This document shows positions 41,751 through 52,758 of a DNA stretch of 64,000 bases, in pieces (the first letter of the stretch is position 1; each line of letters starts with the position of its first letter). The position numbers and the translations under genes were made by a program. The stretch is from Skeletonema tropicum (lineage: Eukaryota > Bacillariophyta > Thalassiosirophyceae > Thalassiosirales > Thalassiosiraceae): contig CM074144.1 of the NCBI GenBank assembly GCA_037178625.1, positions 1,488,001-1,552,000 on the forward strand, given 5' to 3'. The notes under the pieces are model-generated. The model did not search any database, was not told the origin of the DNA, and saw only the letters and a program-made list of their open reading frames with translations.

Positions 41751-42977
41751 ATGGCAACAGATGGCAGCTCCAAACGGAGGCGAGTAGTAGCTGGAGACGC
41801 CTCGTCACCGGGTGTGAAAATAAATGATTTTCCGATCGAGCCGCTGACATGCGTTGCTAATTTTCTTTCATTGCCATCTCGAGCAATGTTTGCGGTGGCT
41901 CTCGCCACTAAACGTTTCAGTGATGACGGTTTATCTACCGAAAGCAGCCGGAAAATAATAGGCGATGAATGTGATACTCTTGATTTTGGACAAATTGAAA
42001 AGGATCTTGCAGCAAAACTCAAGGATGATGATATCTATAACATTTTGCGATGTGTCGATGCGGTCAACACACTCAAGATCTTCCGGTTAACTAACTGCGT
42101 CAACATAAGCGGTGCTGGATTGGAACCGCTTCGTGGCTCGGAAATAATTGAAATAATTGATCTCTCTTTGGTGGATGAACATGAGGGTCAATTATCACTT
42201 CGGCCACCCATCTCGAGCGAGCTTGTACTTCCTATTCTTGATTCAATAATCGTTGAGGGGAGCCAACTGAAACATTTGCAGTATCCACGACACTGGCGTT
42301 TGAACAAGACTATCGACGCACATTCAAATTTGAGCCAGTTTGTGCGTCGGTTTGATCAAATGTTGCATGATCGTGGGCTGTATCGCTGTGTGAAGTGCAA
42401 CGGGGATCAAGAAACAAATGAAACATTTAATTCACTTAGGTGGAACGGCGCACAGATTGGCACGTGCACTGCCTGTTTGAAGCATTTCTGCAAAAGCTGC
42501 AGTGAGAATTACAGGGGATGCATCCGTTTTTGCGGAAAATGCAGGAGGTTTTACTGTTCAGGTTGTTCACATAAGTATACTTGTGGGAGTTGTTGCCAAT
42601 CATTCTGCGTTCAATGTATTGCTCCTGCACATTGCTCTGGATCTGAATGTGACGATGATCTCTGTGATAGTGATTCCTGTCGATTTTGTTGCCAAAATTG
42701 TCATCGACCGTATTGCGACGATTGTCTTGCTCAAAATAATTGTGATGTATGTGATCTAAGAAGTTGTAGCGAATGTACCGCGTATCTGGAGTGCGAAGAG
42801 TGCTACTTTGGTCATTGCGTTACTTGCGTTGAGAAGGCAGGCATCAATGGAGTTCATTTATGCGAAGATTGCGGTAGACAGCAATGCATTAGCTGCCGTT
42901 TGCGTAGACCTTACCCTGTTGATCGCAGCTGCTCAGGGTGTTTTAATATAATTGCCAAGCCTTGGGTAGATAGATAG
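41751..42977 (+). CDS. F-box-like protein with LRR-like middle and Cys-rich zinc-finger C-terminus
   Basis: 408 residues. A basic N-terminus (SKRRRV) leads into INDFPIEPLTCVANFLSLPSRAMFAVALATKRF, an F-box-like helix set. The middle has leucine-rich-repeat character (NTLKIFRLTNCVNISGAGLEPLRGSEIIEIIDLSL). Residues 211-395 hold about 35 cysteines in repeated C-x2-C pairs (CGKCRRFYCSGCSHKYTCGSC and similar), which suggests several cross-braced zinc fingers. The likely role is a substrate adaptor in ubiquitin ligation, by analogy with F-box proteins; this is an inference. Relics of the same gene start lie at 33964 and 35423, and a related gene starts at 63568, so the family is expanded locally. 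Confidence 0.78.
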   Translation: MATDGSSKRRRVVAGDASSPGVKINDFPIEPLTCVANFLSLPSRAMFAVALATKRFSDDGLSTESSRKIIGDECDTLDFGQIEKDLAAKLKDDDIYNILRCVDAVNTLKIFRLTNCVNISGAGLEPLRGSEIIEIIDLSLVDEHEGQLSLRPPISSELVLPILDSIIVEGSQLKHLQYPRHWRLNKTIDAHSNLSQFVRRFDQMLHDRGLYRCVKCNGDQETNETFNSLRWNGAQIGTCTACLKHFCKSCSENYRGCIRFCGKCRRFYCSGCSHKYTCGSCCQSFCVQCIAPAHCSGSECDDDLCDSDSCRFCCQNCHRPYCDDCLAQNNCDVCDLRSCSECTAYLECEECYFGHCVTCVEKAGINGVHLCEDCGRQQCISCRLRRPYPVDRSCSGCFNIIAKPWVDR

Positions 42978-43356
42978 CGATTGAATCGAGCGAGATAGGA
43001 TGAGGACATAAAATACGATAAATATTTATCAGCCTCCGGCCTCCGCCATACAAGGATTATCATCATTCTCAGTCATCTTGTAATTCAGTACCCTGTATGT
43101 ACTTTTTTCATGGCTTGGATTTTGGATTCTGATTTCTGCGACTCACCTAAAATAGAGTCATGGTCCGAACTTCAAGTTGAAGCTGAGCTTTGAGCGGCCA
43201 CGTCATGCTCTGGTGTCATAATTAAATTAGCTTGCTTTCATCTAAAAGAACTTTCTGTAGAGTCAGTATCGTAAGTACAATGCATAATAATCATACTTCT
43301 AGAGAGTAGGAAGGTGATGTTTTCATAACAATAAACATCATAAGGTCCACATCAAG
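42978..43356 (+). other. Intergenic spacer
   Basis: I see no gene or repeat here. It contains the putative 5' region of the plastid-type gene that starts at 43357. Confidence 0.5.
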
Positions 43357-44701
43357 ATGAACTTTTCTACCATCGGTGCATCCACCCTCCTTCTCCTGAG
43401 TGCAGGAGCACAAGGCTTTGCTCCAGTCAGCCCGAGCTGCTCCTCAATCACCTCGCTTTGCACAAACATTGCATCGAGCTCCTACTTCAAACTTGCTGTC
43501 ACCGCCGATAATGATGCCCTCCTCGACGCTCTAACTCAAACGGTAGACGCTGCTACACGTGCTTCCTCCGCCTCCAGTCAGATCGCTCAAAGTCTCTCTT
43601 CATCCATCACCTCCTCAGCACCACCCATGACATCTGAAGCCATCACCACAGCTCAATCCAATCTCGACATTCTCCGTCAAAATCTCCTCACATCAACTGA
43701 TCCACAAATTTTGTCAAATTCACTACAAGAAGCGTTGCAAACTTCCATTGCTGCTGCTGATCATGCCCTTGCATCAACTTCTGTGCTATCGTCCAATCTA
43801 GCTCATTTTGATAGCATTCTGGCAACGTCTATGCACAACGCCCATCCCTTTGCAAGCATCATGACTCCTGAAATGGCAGAGATTTCACAAGCAAAATTAG
43901 CACTGTTATTGCATAATCTAAGCGGTATGGATGTAGATGATCATTTCCTATCTAACTTCATGTCCCATGTCGATTCAAGATTGGATGGATTGGAAGGAAG
44001 TGTTGGTGACTCGAACACGGTATTGTTTGGTGCAGCGGCAGTGGTGTTGGCATACTCCCAACGTGAGGTGGGCGTTACGAATTATAAGAAGGAGTTGAAG
44101 AGGAAGATTGAGTTGGGAGAATTTGATATTGACGAGGTGAGTTTGCTTTTGTGATTGTGTCCTTTGCATTTCCGTGGACCTGTTTGCTGATGAAGTTGTG
44201 TGTTCTCTTGATCTCTATGAACAATAGCTGGTGAACGAAGTTGAAACGATGGAGGCTCCAGTCGCAGCAACCGATGCAGCTGTTGTCACTGCAGCAGATG
44301 CTTCCCCTCAATTGGCAGGGAGAGAAAAGGCAGAAGAACCCGAAATGATTCTAGCACTCGCAGCAGTGACAGAACCCGAGGCAGGGCCCCAGCCACCATT
44401 GGAAGAGATTCCAATGGAATCACTTATGAAACAGGCAGAGGAAGTCGCAGTAAACGCAATGGCTTCCGTCGTTGATAAGGTTACTGACAAACCCACCAAA
44501 ACCAAAAATGGACCTGCCTCGTCACCGCTAGCACGACTCCTCGCAATGGAATTGAATCTTAATCTCATTGATATTGGGAAAGGGACAGGCAAAAATGGCA
44601 AGATTTTGATTGCAGATGTCAGGAATTTTCATGCAAAATTGGAAGAGGCGAGGAATTCGATTGCGACTTCGGGAGCGTACTTTGTATCCGTCAGTGCCTG
44701 A
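43357..44701 (+). CDS. Plastid-type protein with a lone peripheral subunit-binding domain
   Basis: Two exons, 43357-44136 and 44228-44701, with a 91-base GT-AG intron; 417 residues. The N-terminus is a signal peptide followed by AQGFAPVSPS, a plausible plastid-targeting Phe motif. Residues 50-240 are Ala/Ser-rich helices with repeated SN-L and AxxxxAS patterns. An acidic, Ala/Pro-rich linker (about 262-355) leads to residues 358-400, SSPLARLLAMELNLNLIDI, KGTGKNGKI, ADV, which match the E3-binding (peripheral subunit-binding) domain of 2-oxoacid dehydrogenase E2 proteins. No lipoyl domain or acyltransferase core is present. It may dock on dihydrolipoamide dehydrogenase or a related plastid complex. 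Confidence 0.75.
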
Positions 44702-45481
44702 GACTGTTGTGGGGTTGGAACAACACCAACAAAGATAAATGTACAAAAGCACGAGCAGCGACAAGCAACGATAGATTATTGGTGAGAGGCGAAAGCAAGA
44801 CAGAAAGATACATTCGATCACCAAGCAAAGCTCCGACAAGAAAGGGAGGGTATTACTGACCAATCGAGATGTCTTCACTAAGGACAACTGAGAAGACAAC
44901 TAGCGTCATTGAAATGAAGCTTCACTCAAAGAAAGGTACACGATAATGATGTCGAGTGAAGTGCTAAATCCAAATGAAGATCAAATGATGCAACATTAGC
45001 AGGCTCCTGAGCCCTCATTCGGATTTTCGGAAAGTACCAACTATGAATCCCAATCAAATTAACAATTTCTAATTAGGATAAAGTTAATAATTAAGATATG
45101 AAGTTGTTACAATTCAGATCACATTTTTCTTCATGTTTTACATGATCATGAAAAAGGTCCAGGCAAGGGTAAATAAATAGGGTATGTCACAAGGAGTGTG
45201 ACGCTTACCGTCTCGGGGGCAAACTCAACTTTGTCACAAGGGCCATTTTTACAGATTCCTACCTTGTGTACCTAATACTGATCAGCAGTGATCACCGAAC
45301 ACGCACAAATTTACCTAAGTGAGGGTGCCGCTACGACTTTTGATTCCCTAAGATTGAATCTCGCTTGCCTCGTCGTTTCCCGTCATTGCAAGCTCGAACT
45401 GGTCATTCACCCTTCATTCACCGCTCAACGCTCAAGCAACGGCAACCATGGTCGACGTTGCCGCCGCTGAAATAGACCATG
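44702..45481 (+). other. Intergenic spacer
   Basis: AT-rich with no credible ORF between convergent genes. It contains a short duplicated phrase, aaatccaaatgaagatcaaatg, similar to 54540-54560 (aaaccaaatgaagatcaaatg), downstream of the cupin gene. Confidence 0.5.
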
Positions 45482-46141
45482 TTAATAGCCGTAATATCGG
45501 ACGATTGGTGGCTGATCGTTACTATGGATTATTATGTTGATATTATCGTGCTTGGATCCACCAGAAACGCTCCATGGGACGTTCAATAAGCACTGTTCAG
45601 TGGCCGACGCTCGACGGACGTCACCGTCAAATATTGCCTCCGTGCTGCCTCCCCTCGGCAGATTTGGCAGCGGCGAGGGCTTCAAAACATACATAATAAT
45701 GTTGGGGGTGAGGTCAGGGCCACCCTGGCTCAATGTCGGTTCACCATCGGCAATTAGATCACGCATCGAACCCACAACGTATCTCCCACCTTTCTCCTCC
45801 ACCTTCATCAACTTCCGTTTGCGTTGCTTTGCCTCAATTCTCTGACGCTTTTGAGGAGTCGTCAGACTGCTGCTGTCTTCGTCGTTATGCATATTACTTG
45901 AGTTCTTCGAGAGTAATCTGTTGAGCAACTTCGTTGCGGTCTGCGCTCCTCTCTGCTGCTGACTTGGGGGACCATAAAGTTTATCTTCATCCGAACTGAG
46001 CATATCATCTTCTGATTGCAACGCCGCCCGCCGTGTACGATGCCCCATGGATTGAAGTCGCTTCTGTCGTTTGTGGTGGAGGATTGTGTCGGCTATGTTC
46101 AAAATCTGCACCAAAAGGTTGGAATGACCTTCATTTTTCAT
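45482..46141 (-). CDS. Hypothetical basic protein
   Basis: 219 residues on the minus strand. The first 120 residues are rich in Lys, Arg, Gln and Ser, with QKRQRIEAKQRKRKLMK as a likely nuclear signal. A more ordered segment follows: GGRYVVGSMRDLIADGEPTLSQGG and PNIIMYVLKPSPLPNLP, ending in NINIIIHSNDQPPIVRYYGY. No family is recognised, and there is no signal peptide. Gene status rests on ORF length and protein-like composition alone. Confidence 0.5.
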   Translation of the reverse strand: MKNEGHSNLLVQILNIADTILHHKRQKRLQSMGHRTRRAALQSEDDMLSSDEDKLYGPPSQQQRGAQTATKLLNRLLSKNSSNMHNDEDSSSLTTPQKRQRIEAKQRKRKLMKVEEKGGRYVVGSMRDLIADGEPTLSQGGPDLTPNIIMYVLKPSPLPNLPRGGSTEAIFDGDVRRASATEQCLLNVPWSVSGGSKHDNINIIIHSNDQPPIVRYYGY

Positions 46142-47125
46142 GTCCCTGATTTTTTTTGGAGCTGTATTGCTTCAAAATTGTACGCAGCAGCTCAAGCTTC
46201 GTGAATAACTTTCTATCTTCTTCTCGGTTCTCGGCATCTCAGTCTCGTTAGACTACATATATTATTTGTCTCTCCAATCCAATCTCTCTGTTCCACTTGT
46301 ACTGCATCTACCTACATTGTTTCTCCTCCACTGTAACCCATCGATTGCATACACGCTTGATCCTATGCGCTCGTTCTCTTTCTGTGTATCACTGCTTACT
46401 TTTTTCTTCTCTTCTATATCTACGAGTGCATAATTTGTGACAGTTCTTTCCATTTCCGGTGCTGTTCTTCAGTCTGTTCCGACTTCCGACTCTTTCTCTA
46501 CAGATTTGCTTCCTCTCTTGCTTTTTCACGAGTATTGCACATCGCTGCTGCTGTAAAGCCTTTCCAGTCCGTGCATCCATAAGTTGCCAAAAATCACTCC
46601 TCTCTTGGCATTGTTAGGTTTGCGGATTCGCGCCTTCTTCGGTGGCTCTTGCGCCAAATTTCCGAGGGTTTGATTTTTGTCCACGACGGACGGACGGACA
46701 GGAATTTCGAACGAAATGACGGGTAAGCTCTGCTTCGCTCGACTAACCAACTTTAAAAAAGCTCAAGCTCGAACGAAGCTTGGATTTCGTCGAATATCGT
46801 CAACATGTCGGTGCGATTGGCAATGTCGATGTCACCAATGTCCCTCTTGATCTGCTTAGAAAATTTGACGACTTCTATGGCGATATTCCTCTTCTCCACT
46901 AGTGACCAAGGCGAAGATCTCGGTGAAGATCTCAGAACTGTAATGCGCACCTCATCCGGGATGATGTTGGGTAGGGAGGAATCATTTCCTCTCTGTGCAC
47001 GAAGCCTTTAGAGGTTCTCCGCGGGATTTCTGGATTGCTGCATCTTCTTCTCCTTGTGGTCTTCCTCCTCGACTGATTGGTGTCAGGCGTCGTAGTTAGT
47101 GTGGAGAGGTAGGGACGGGACGTAC
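46142..47125 (+). other. Interval without a supported gene
   Basis: Three successive minus-strand frames (46262-46453, 46389-46580, 46526-46750) and 46753-46950 are all short; the last (KQIKRDIGDIDIANRTDMLTIFDEIQ) looks protein-like and may be a gene fragment. Nothing can be named. Confidence 0.4.
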
Positions 47126-48642
47126 CATGCTAGTCGGCGCGTCATTCGTCGCATGCGACGATGCGGCGTCGCACGGATAGAAAAGCCGAAATCGAACACA
47201 AAAAGCGTCATTTTGGACAGAAACAGGTATTTTTCACCCCAACAACCAGCCAAATCTTGTTGCGACGCAGAAAATCTGGCATTACTACGCCAATATTGGC
47301 CAATAATATGCCGATGCTTTAAGCTGAAAGACTAATAACTTTCTACTTATATCGTTTGGAATGCATCTTTAGCGTTTGGTGGTGGTGCTCTGTTCAACTG
47401 CTTCGATATTTGCTGTAATCACGCACAAACACTAAAAAAATCTTGAAAAAGTGCATCTGACGTGACAAATCCGATGGCAAACCATAGCATTATCTATCCC
47501 ATACACCCTCCACAACACTGAGAAGACTCTCCCTAACCCAATTTTTCACGCTGATTCCAATTATGTAAGCTGCAGCGTCCAATTCAAAGTAGTTTTGATG
47601 ATAATTGCGGGTGACGCACACACACATGAAAATCTGCACATACCAGGCATGTCATAAGATGCTCATGTTTATGTAACTTAGACAACATAATAGTAGTATA
47701 TCATTAATAACTCCTTCTATATTCTATGATACTTGTTCAGTTTACTCGGATTTATTATTTACACGCAACATCTACGCCATCATGGAGTTTTATATCGATC
47801 ATTCGGCCTCTCATTTCATGAGACTTTGTAGGAAAGCCACTGATAACAGTTATAACGTTTGTCCCCAACCGCAGCAAAAGGCGCACAATAGATGGCTGAT
47901 GATTTAATGAGGTGAAAGGTCCTAATTGCACATGGAGAAGACGTCAATATCATGCCACAACACTTGTGCAGGCGACTGCTGGTGGCTGGTGGGCCGGCTT
48001 CTCATAACCCACAATCAGTAGTATTCCAGGAAACCGAGAGTTGTAGTAGTCACTGTGGTAATATGAAGCAGTCCAGCTTATCAACTTTGATTATCATATA
48101 GTAGACAAGACCTCTATGATCCATGGTGTGGTTTCAACATGTTTTATGTCAGATATATACCACTATTGACTGAGATAAATTGTGGAAATCTTTCTTAATC
48201 GACGACATAGATTTGATATGTTGGATAGGCATTGCATGAGACCCACACCCGGTTAATTAGCGGATATTCCGTCCATATATATAATATTGGTCGCCAATAC
48301 AAACTTCTTTGCCGTTTAATGGACCGCAACGACGCCTTCGTGCTACTGGCTACATGTGTTCTGGGCGGAAGGGGGTGAAAATCACCACCGCTATTGTGGT
48401 GGTCAAACGTCTCTTTTTGCTGAATATGGCGAGCCGCCGATTGAACCATTGAATTCAGCGTCAAAAAATGGTGTAGTAGCTACATTAGTACTTTGGAATG
48501 TCGACATTTAATTGTGTAATGAGGGTAGTAGGGTGGGAGGCCTCATGGCTCATGGTGCACAGCTCTTTTTTGCGTCGCAAAGTGTGATTTTGGATTTGCG
48601 ACGTATGGCGCCTTTGCGACGAATGGCGCGCAGACTAGCATG
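47126..48642 (+). mobile_element. Non-autonomous TIR element (1.5 kb)
   Basis: CATGCTAGTCGGCGCGTCAT...TCGTCGCA at the left end is mirrored by TGCGACGAATGGCGCGC, AGACTAGCATG at the right end, an imperfect inverted repeat of about 30 bases. More GTCGCA-type repeats follow inside each end (gacgatgcggcgtcgcacgg; gcgtcgcaaagtg...tttgcgacg). No ORF above 90 codons lies between. No target-site duplication could be fixed. Confidence 0.6.
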
Positions 48643-49113
48643 ATTTTCACCCTTGGCGGACTTTTTTACACTGAATTCCTACGAAGAAGCAACTATATTT
48701 TTTACCTAGGTATTTTTACTAGTTGATTTTCAACTATATTTTTTACCTAGGTATATTTTATAAAGGGGGGGGTAAAAATCAAATGATCTCGAAATTGTAG
48801 TAGGGTCTTTTTTCTGTTTTCCCTTTTCTTCGGGCTTGCCCTCGGGGGGCGAGCCCCCTAATATTGATACTCGTATGTACCCTCACATTATACGTAATCG
48901 TAGCTACTTCTTACCTGTAGATTAGATACCACTTGCTACTCTTCTCCCATATAAAATATCATTCTCTTGCCGTCCGCAACATGCTAAATCGTACGATAAC
49001 TTTGCAAAACATTACTTGGAACAACCAACGGACACTTTAGAGAAGCTATTTGAGCGTTGGCAGCGTTCAATTCAATGCTGATCTTATACTACTTCTATGT
49101 ATGTACTTCTAAC
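48643..49113 (+). other. Intergenic spacer with short direct repeat and GC-rich hairpin
   Basis: The phrase caactatattttttacctag occurs at 48689 and again at 48729. A palindrome ccctcggggggcgagccccc lies at about 48838-48860, with flanking gggcttgc. ATTCCTACG occurs at 48674. It lies just past the stop of the minus-strand transposase-like ORF. Confidence 0.5.
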
Positions 49114-52100
49114 TTATTGATTCAAGTCTGCGCCACTGGATATTCTCCTCTTCTTCTCTTGTGATATTGCTGTAGATGATTGAAAGTGATTGCCCCATGC
49201 CGGTGGCGTGAAGGTGGTTGTAAGTAGTCTCCAGTAATCTTGGACTTCCCTAAGTACACGACCTTCTCCAGCGAATACCTCAATGTATTCAATTTCTCCA
49301 ACTTGTACAACTTCGTAGGCTTCGTAAGACTCAGCTGCTTCTGTACTCTGTGTCGAAGGCTTCCTTTTGTTCGGACCTCTCTTCTTCCCAGTCGATTTTT
49401 TGGTATAATCATCTGTTGCTGACATGACTTCAGGCTTCATTGTTGTCTGGTCTTTGCCACAAGTTGTCTTGATACGATGGAGAGTTGCTTGAGATTGGCT
49501 CATAGCCTTGAGCTTGGAGATGTACCCGTGGATTGCTTCAAATGACTCAGCAGAAACACGCCCATACATTCCATATTTCCGGACAAACTCTACCGCGTGG
49601 TGGATGAGATGGTGAAGTTTCAGGAAGTATTCTTTGTCGGGAATGGCCACATCCCAACTCTTGAGGAATCTATCCAATTTATTAAGAAAATCAGTGGGGT
49701 TGCATTTCTTTTGGCTCTTCGTCAACGCTAGAAGTTCCGCAAGGTCCTCAGCTACCTTTCTGCAAAGATTCAAGAAGTCACGAATATCTTTGCCTTCGTC
49801 ACTCTCTGCGGGGTACGCCTGCTCGGTGAGCGATGCTACCTCATCGAATTTGTCAATTACGTCCATCCCATTGTCGGTAGTCAAGTCATTTCCTCCATGT
49901 TGCGTCAAGAATTTTGCGCCGCATACTGACAAGGCAGCTTTGAAACAGTATTCGGCTGGACCTCGAGGCTTTTTGCTGCTTTCTTTCAAATAGTTGTCCA
50001 ACAACTTCAAGAGCTCTGTGTTGCCTTTGCTGAGTTTTATCAGTTGTTCGAGCTCCGTGTCTTGTTGTGCGTACTGCTTTGCTTTGTTGAATGCATCGTT
50101 GGCTTTCGCCTCTGCTTTCTCCACCTTTTCTAACGCAACATCGTCTCGCACTTGGCCAGTAGACTCTTCCGCATTTGACCTCTCCTGCCACTCTCTGCGC
50201 AACTTTTCAGCTTCCAACTCAAGTGCTCTTGCTTCTCTCAACAACTTGTGGCACTCATTTTTAGCTTTACGAAATCGCGACGACTCAGAACCCGTTTTAG
50301 ACATTGACAGTTCTCCTTCTTCCAGCATCGCCTTCACGTCGCTGTGGATAGATTTGGCTTTCTGAAACCATTCCGAGTTGGAATCAACTTTGCGTAGACG
50401 TTTTAATATATACGCATTCAAATGATTGATGATGCCATTTGCTTTATGCACAGCTTCGCCATGTGCCAGCTTGATCCATGGAAAGTCAAAAAGTGGTTGG
50501 CAGAAACAAGATCCATTCTTTGCGGTAATTTCTCTCATCCTCTTCTCTGGTATTGGCAAGCTTCCACCACCTGTTTGCTTAATAATACGTTCATGACTTG
50601 CCTGGACTGAGTTATGGCCTTCCCTACGTGGAGCATCTTCATAGGGTGGAACACTGTTGGGATCTCGGTGACGGTACAATGCCTCGCTGAGCTGATGGAA
50701 ATCTTTTGACTCTTTGGTACAGCATACACATGGGTTCTTCGCCGATGCACTGCCAATCCCAGTAAGTGCATGATTTAATTTATAATCATTCGAAGGAAAG
50801 CCGATCATTTGCTTGCTGACAATTTTGATTGAGCTCAGATCCGAGCCAGTTAGAGATTCAAGCAAGATGGGGATCATAAACTGGATGTTTACAGTGTATT
50901 CATTGTTTGAATTCTTTATTTGAATGCCGATGATCTCTTCCTCGGTCTGAATCAGACCCAACAGCAATTCGTCATCATCTTTGTAGGACACTGCATGCGG
51001 AAGATTATCTAGAGGTTCATCCCAATTCATCCCATCAGCTGATATCGGATTAGAAACGAACTTAGTACAAATCTTGCGCAGAGTACACGGCTCTTCTGGA
51101 GGTGTTGGTTGGTATGTGATGCATCGACACACTTTATTATCTTGACCAATTGTAATCACTAACATGTGGTAGTTGTCGTATGTGAGTTGCTGTAAGTAGC
51201 CCCTCAATGGATATTTCGGAGACATGAATGTTTGGCGGATGTTAGTATAGCACTCTGCAGCTTTCTCTGTCGCACCCAAAAGCTGAGTGTGCCTCGACGA
51301 ATTACCTCCACTGCGGTTCCCTACTCGAATGGAGGCACCCGTATCATCAGCGGCTTTACCAATACCCCACACAACAACGATACAATCTTCAAGATGGCTG
51401 AAAGAAATACTATCTTCAAATGTCCCATCTAATATTGATCGTTCCAAAAGCAGCTGCGCTAGTTGTGCAGGAAAAAGAAGACACCAAAAAGCTCTGATGG
51501 CCCAAATATCTTCACTCTTTGAAACGATAAGCGGAAGCTGTTTCACATTGAATTTTAGATTGCCTTCGCCGATAAGATCGCAGAGCCCCTTCTTCAGCTG
51601 ATTCGGCCATAACAAACCCTTCAAAGCCGGCCGCATCAGTCTGATGAATCGTGCCACGGTGCAGAGCTGGTTGATAGAAAGATTCGCTTCAGTCAATAGA
51701 GAAAAGCATTCCGCAAATGAGAATTTCATATTAGACGAATCAAATAGCACAAGGTTGTTGTTCTTGGCTAACTGCTGTAATACTTTCTGTCGATTCTCAA
51801 CAGTATCATTTATCCCCAGTCGTTCGGTAACTTTATTTTGTACATCGTTTGATACACGCCGAATGTATTGCTGCTTGATTTTTGTGCTTGACGTCGGTTT
51901 GCAGTTCCGTGTTTCGGCAATAATTTGCACGTGGCAAGTCCTTACTCTTTCGATGTTGTCGTAATATTTCAACCGGACACCTTCGTGACGTTGTTGTTGT
52001 TTCGGCTGTATTTCTTCTGCTTCAACCGTCTCTGCTGACTCATTCTGCTGTTGCTGTTGATCTAATATCAAAATTACTCGCCGTGCAAGATCTTGCATAG

Positions 52101-52758
52101 CCACCGGTATTTCTCCTTTCTCATCCTCAATCTTATCCAGCACATGATTGAGTAGTTTCAGGCAATTATCGACAGTTGGTGCTTTGGCTAATCTTAGCTT
52201 GGGTGCAACACCAATGATCGCATTTTGGATGTGTGAGTTTTGTCGGACAAGAGTGAAGATATTACCCAGCCCAGTCTCTTGCTTCTTTTGCTGGCTAAGG
52301 ATTTCAATTGCAATAGGAATATGGTCCTCTCGTAATGACACAAGATAATCTTCTGGCGATGGAACAGCATCCAACACTGCCCGCCTCCATTTGCTATTCA
52401 CACAAGCTACTGAACGCTTCATGTCGCTAACATGGAGGTATTTGAATATATCCTGCACCACTTTTCCATTCAAATCATCAACGGTGACAACGTTCTCTTC
52501 TGTGTCCATTGCATCCTTATCTCCCGCCTTTGCCCTGGCATTTGAACTCGCGCCATCTTCTTTTGATGAGTCGAGAACTTTTTTCATCAAATAATCATGA
52601 ATTGTTTCCACTTTCTTACTACCACGTTTGATAATATTAGAATCAGTTGGTACGTCACTATCGATTTCGTCTTGTTCCGCTAGCACGGATACAAATGTAC
52701 ACCCCTTCCATTCTCGGTTTATGAAACCGCTGTCATGTTTACGTACTTTTTCCTCCAT
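49114..52758 (-). CDS. Large transposase-like protein with an F-box-like N-terminus
   Basis: An uninterrupted 1214-residue ORF. Residues 93-129 (VDDLNGKVVQDIFKYL...VNSKWRRAV) fit an F-box. The middle (about 470-700) holds beta-rich blocks: RQTFMSPKYPLRGYLQQLTYDNYH, GSDLSSIKIVSKQMIGF and CVCCTKESKDFH. Then come PLFDFPWIKLAHGEAVHKANG, a long coiled coil (about 800-880), and LHHLIHHAVEFVRKYGMYGRVSAESFEAIHG. A lipophilic Asp region, a C-x2-C pair, an H-x4-H helix and a final 'ESFEAIH' block in this order resemble large eukaryotic DDE transposases (reminiscent of Transib/RAG1-like and related groups). I cannot assign the family or all catalytic residues. A frame upstream (52719-52967) may be an N-terminal exon. 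Confidence 0.6.
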   Translation of the reverse strand: MEEKVRKHDSGFINREWKGCTFVSVLAEQDEIDSDVPTDSNIIKRGSKKVETIHDYLMKKVLDSSKEDGASSNARAKAGDKDAMDTEENVVTVDDLNGKVVQDIFKYLHVSDMKRSVACVNSKWRRAVLDAVPSPEDYLVSLREDHIPIAIEILSQQKKQETGLGNIFTLVRQNSHIQNAIIGVAPKLRLAKAPTVDNCLKLLNHVLDKIEDEKGEIPVAMQDLARRVILILDQQQQQNESAETVEAEEIQPKQQQRHEGVRLKYYDNIERVRTCHVQIIAETRNCKPTSSTKIKQQYIRRVSNDVQNKVTERLGINDTVENRQKVLQQLAKNNNLVLFDSSNMKFSFAECFSLLTEANLSINQLCTVARFIRLMRPALKGLLWPNQLKKGLCDLIGEGNLKFNVKQLPLIVSKSEDIWAIRAFWCLLFPAQLAQLLLERSILDGTFEDSISFSHLEDCIVVVWGIGKAADDTGASIRVGNRSGGNSSRHTQLLGATEKAAECYTNIRQTFMSPKYPLRGYLQQLTYDNYHMLVITIGQDNKVCRCITYQPTPPEEPCTLRKICTKFVSNPISADGMNWDEPLDNLPHAVSYKDDDELLLGLIQTEEEIIGIQIKNSNNEYTVNIQFMIPILLESLTGSDLSSIKIVSKQMIGFPSNDYKLNHALTGIGSASAKNPCVCCTKESKDFHQLSEALYRHRDPNSVPPYEDAPRREGHNSVQASHERIIKQTGGGSLPIPEKRMREITAKNGSCFCQPLFDFPWIKLAHGEAVHKANGIINHLNAYILKRLRKVDSNSEWFQKAKSIHSDVKAMLEEGELSMSKTGSESSRFRKAKNECHKLLREARALELEAEKLRREWQERSNAEESTGQVRDDVALEKVEKAEAKANDAFNKAKQYAQQDTELEQLIKLSKGNTELLKLLDNYLKESSKKPRGPAEYCFKAALSVCGAKFLTQHGGNDLTTDNGMDVIDKFDEVASLTEQAYPAESDEGKDIRDFLNLCRKVAEDLAELLALTKSQKKCNPTDFLNKLDRFLKSWDVAIPDKEYFLKLHHLIHHAVEFVRKYGMYGRVSAESFEAIHGYISKLKAMSQSQATLHRIKTTCGKDQTTMKPEVMSATDDYTKKSTGKKRGPNKRKPSTQSTEAAESYEAYEVVQVGEIEYIEVFAGEGRVLREVQDYWRLLTTTFTPPAWGNHFQSSTAISQEKKRRISSGADLNQ

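Noticed and set aside
48832..48862. GC-rich hairpin as a bacterial-type terminator
   Set aside because: Eukaryotic context, and it lies past the stop of a minus-strand gene without a following T run in the right orientation.
52680..52746. 67-base GT-AG intron joining the upstream frame to the large transposase-like ORF
   Set aside because: Splicing at these sites does not keep the downstream frame.
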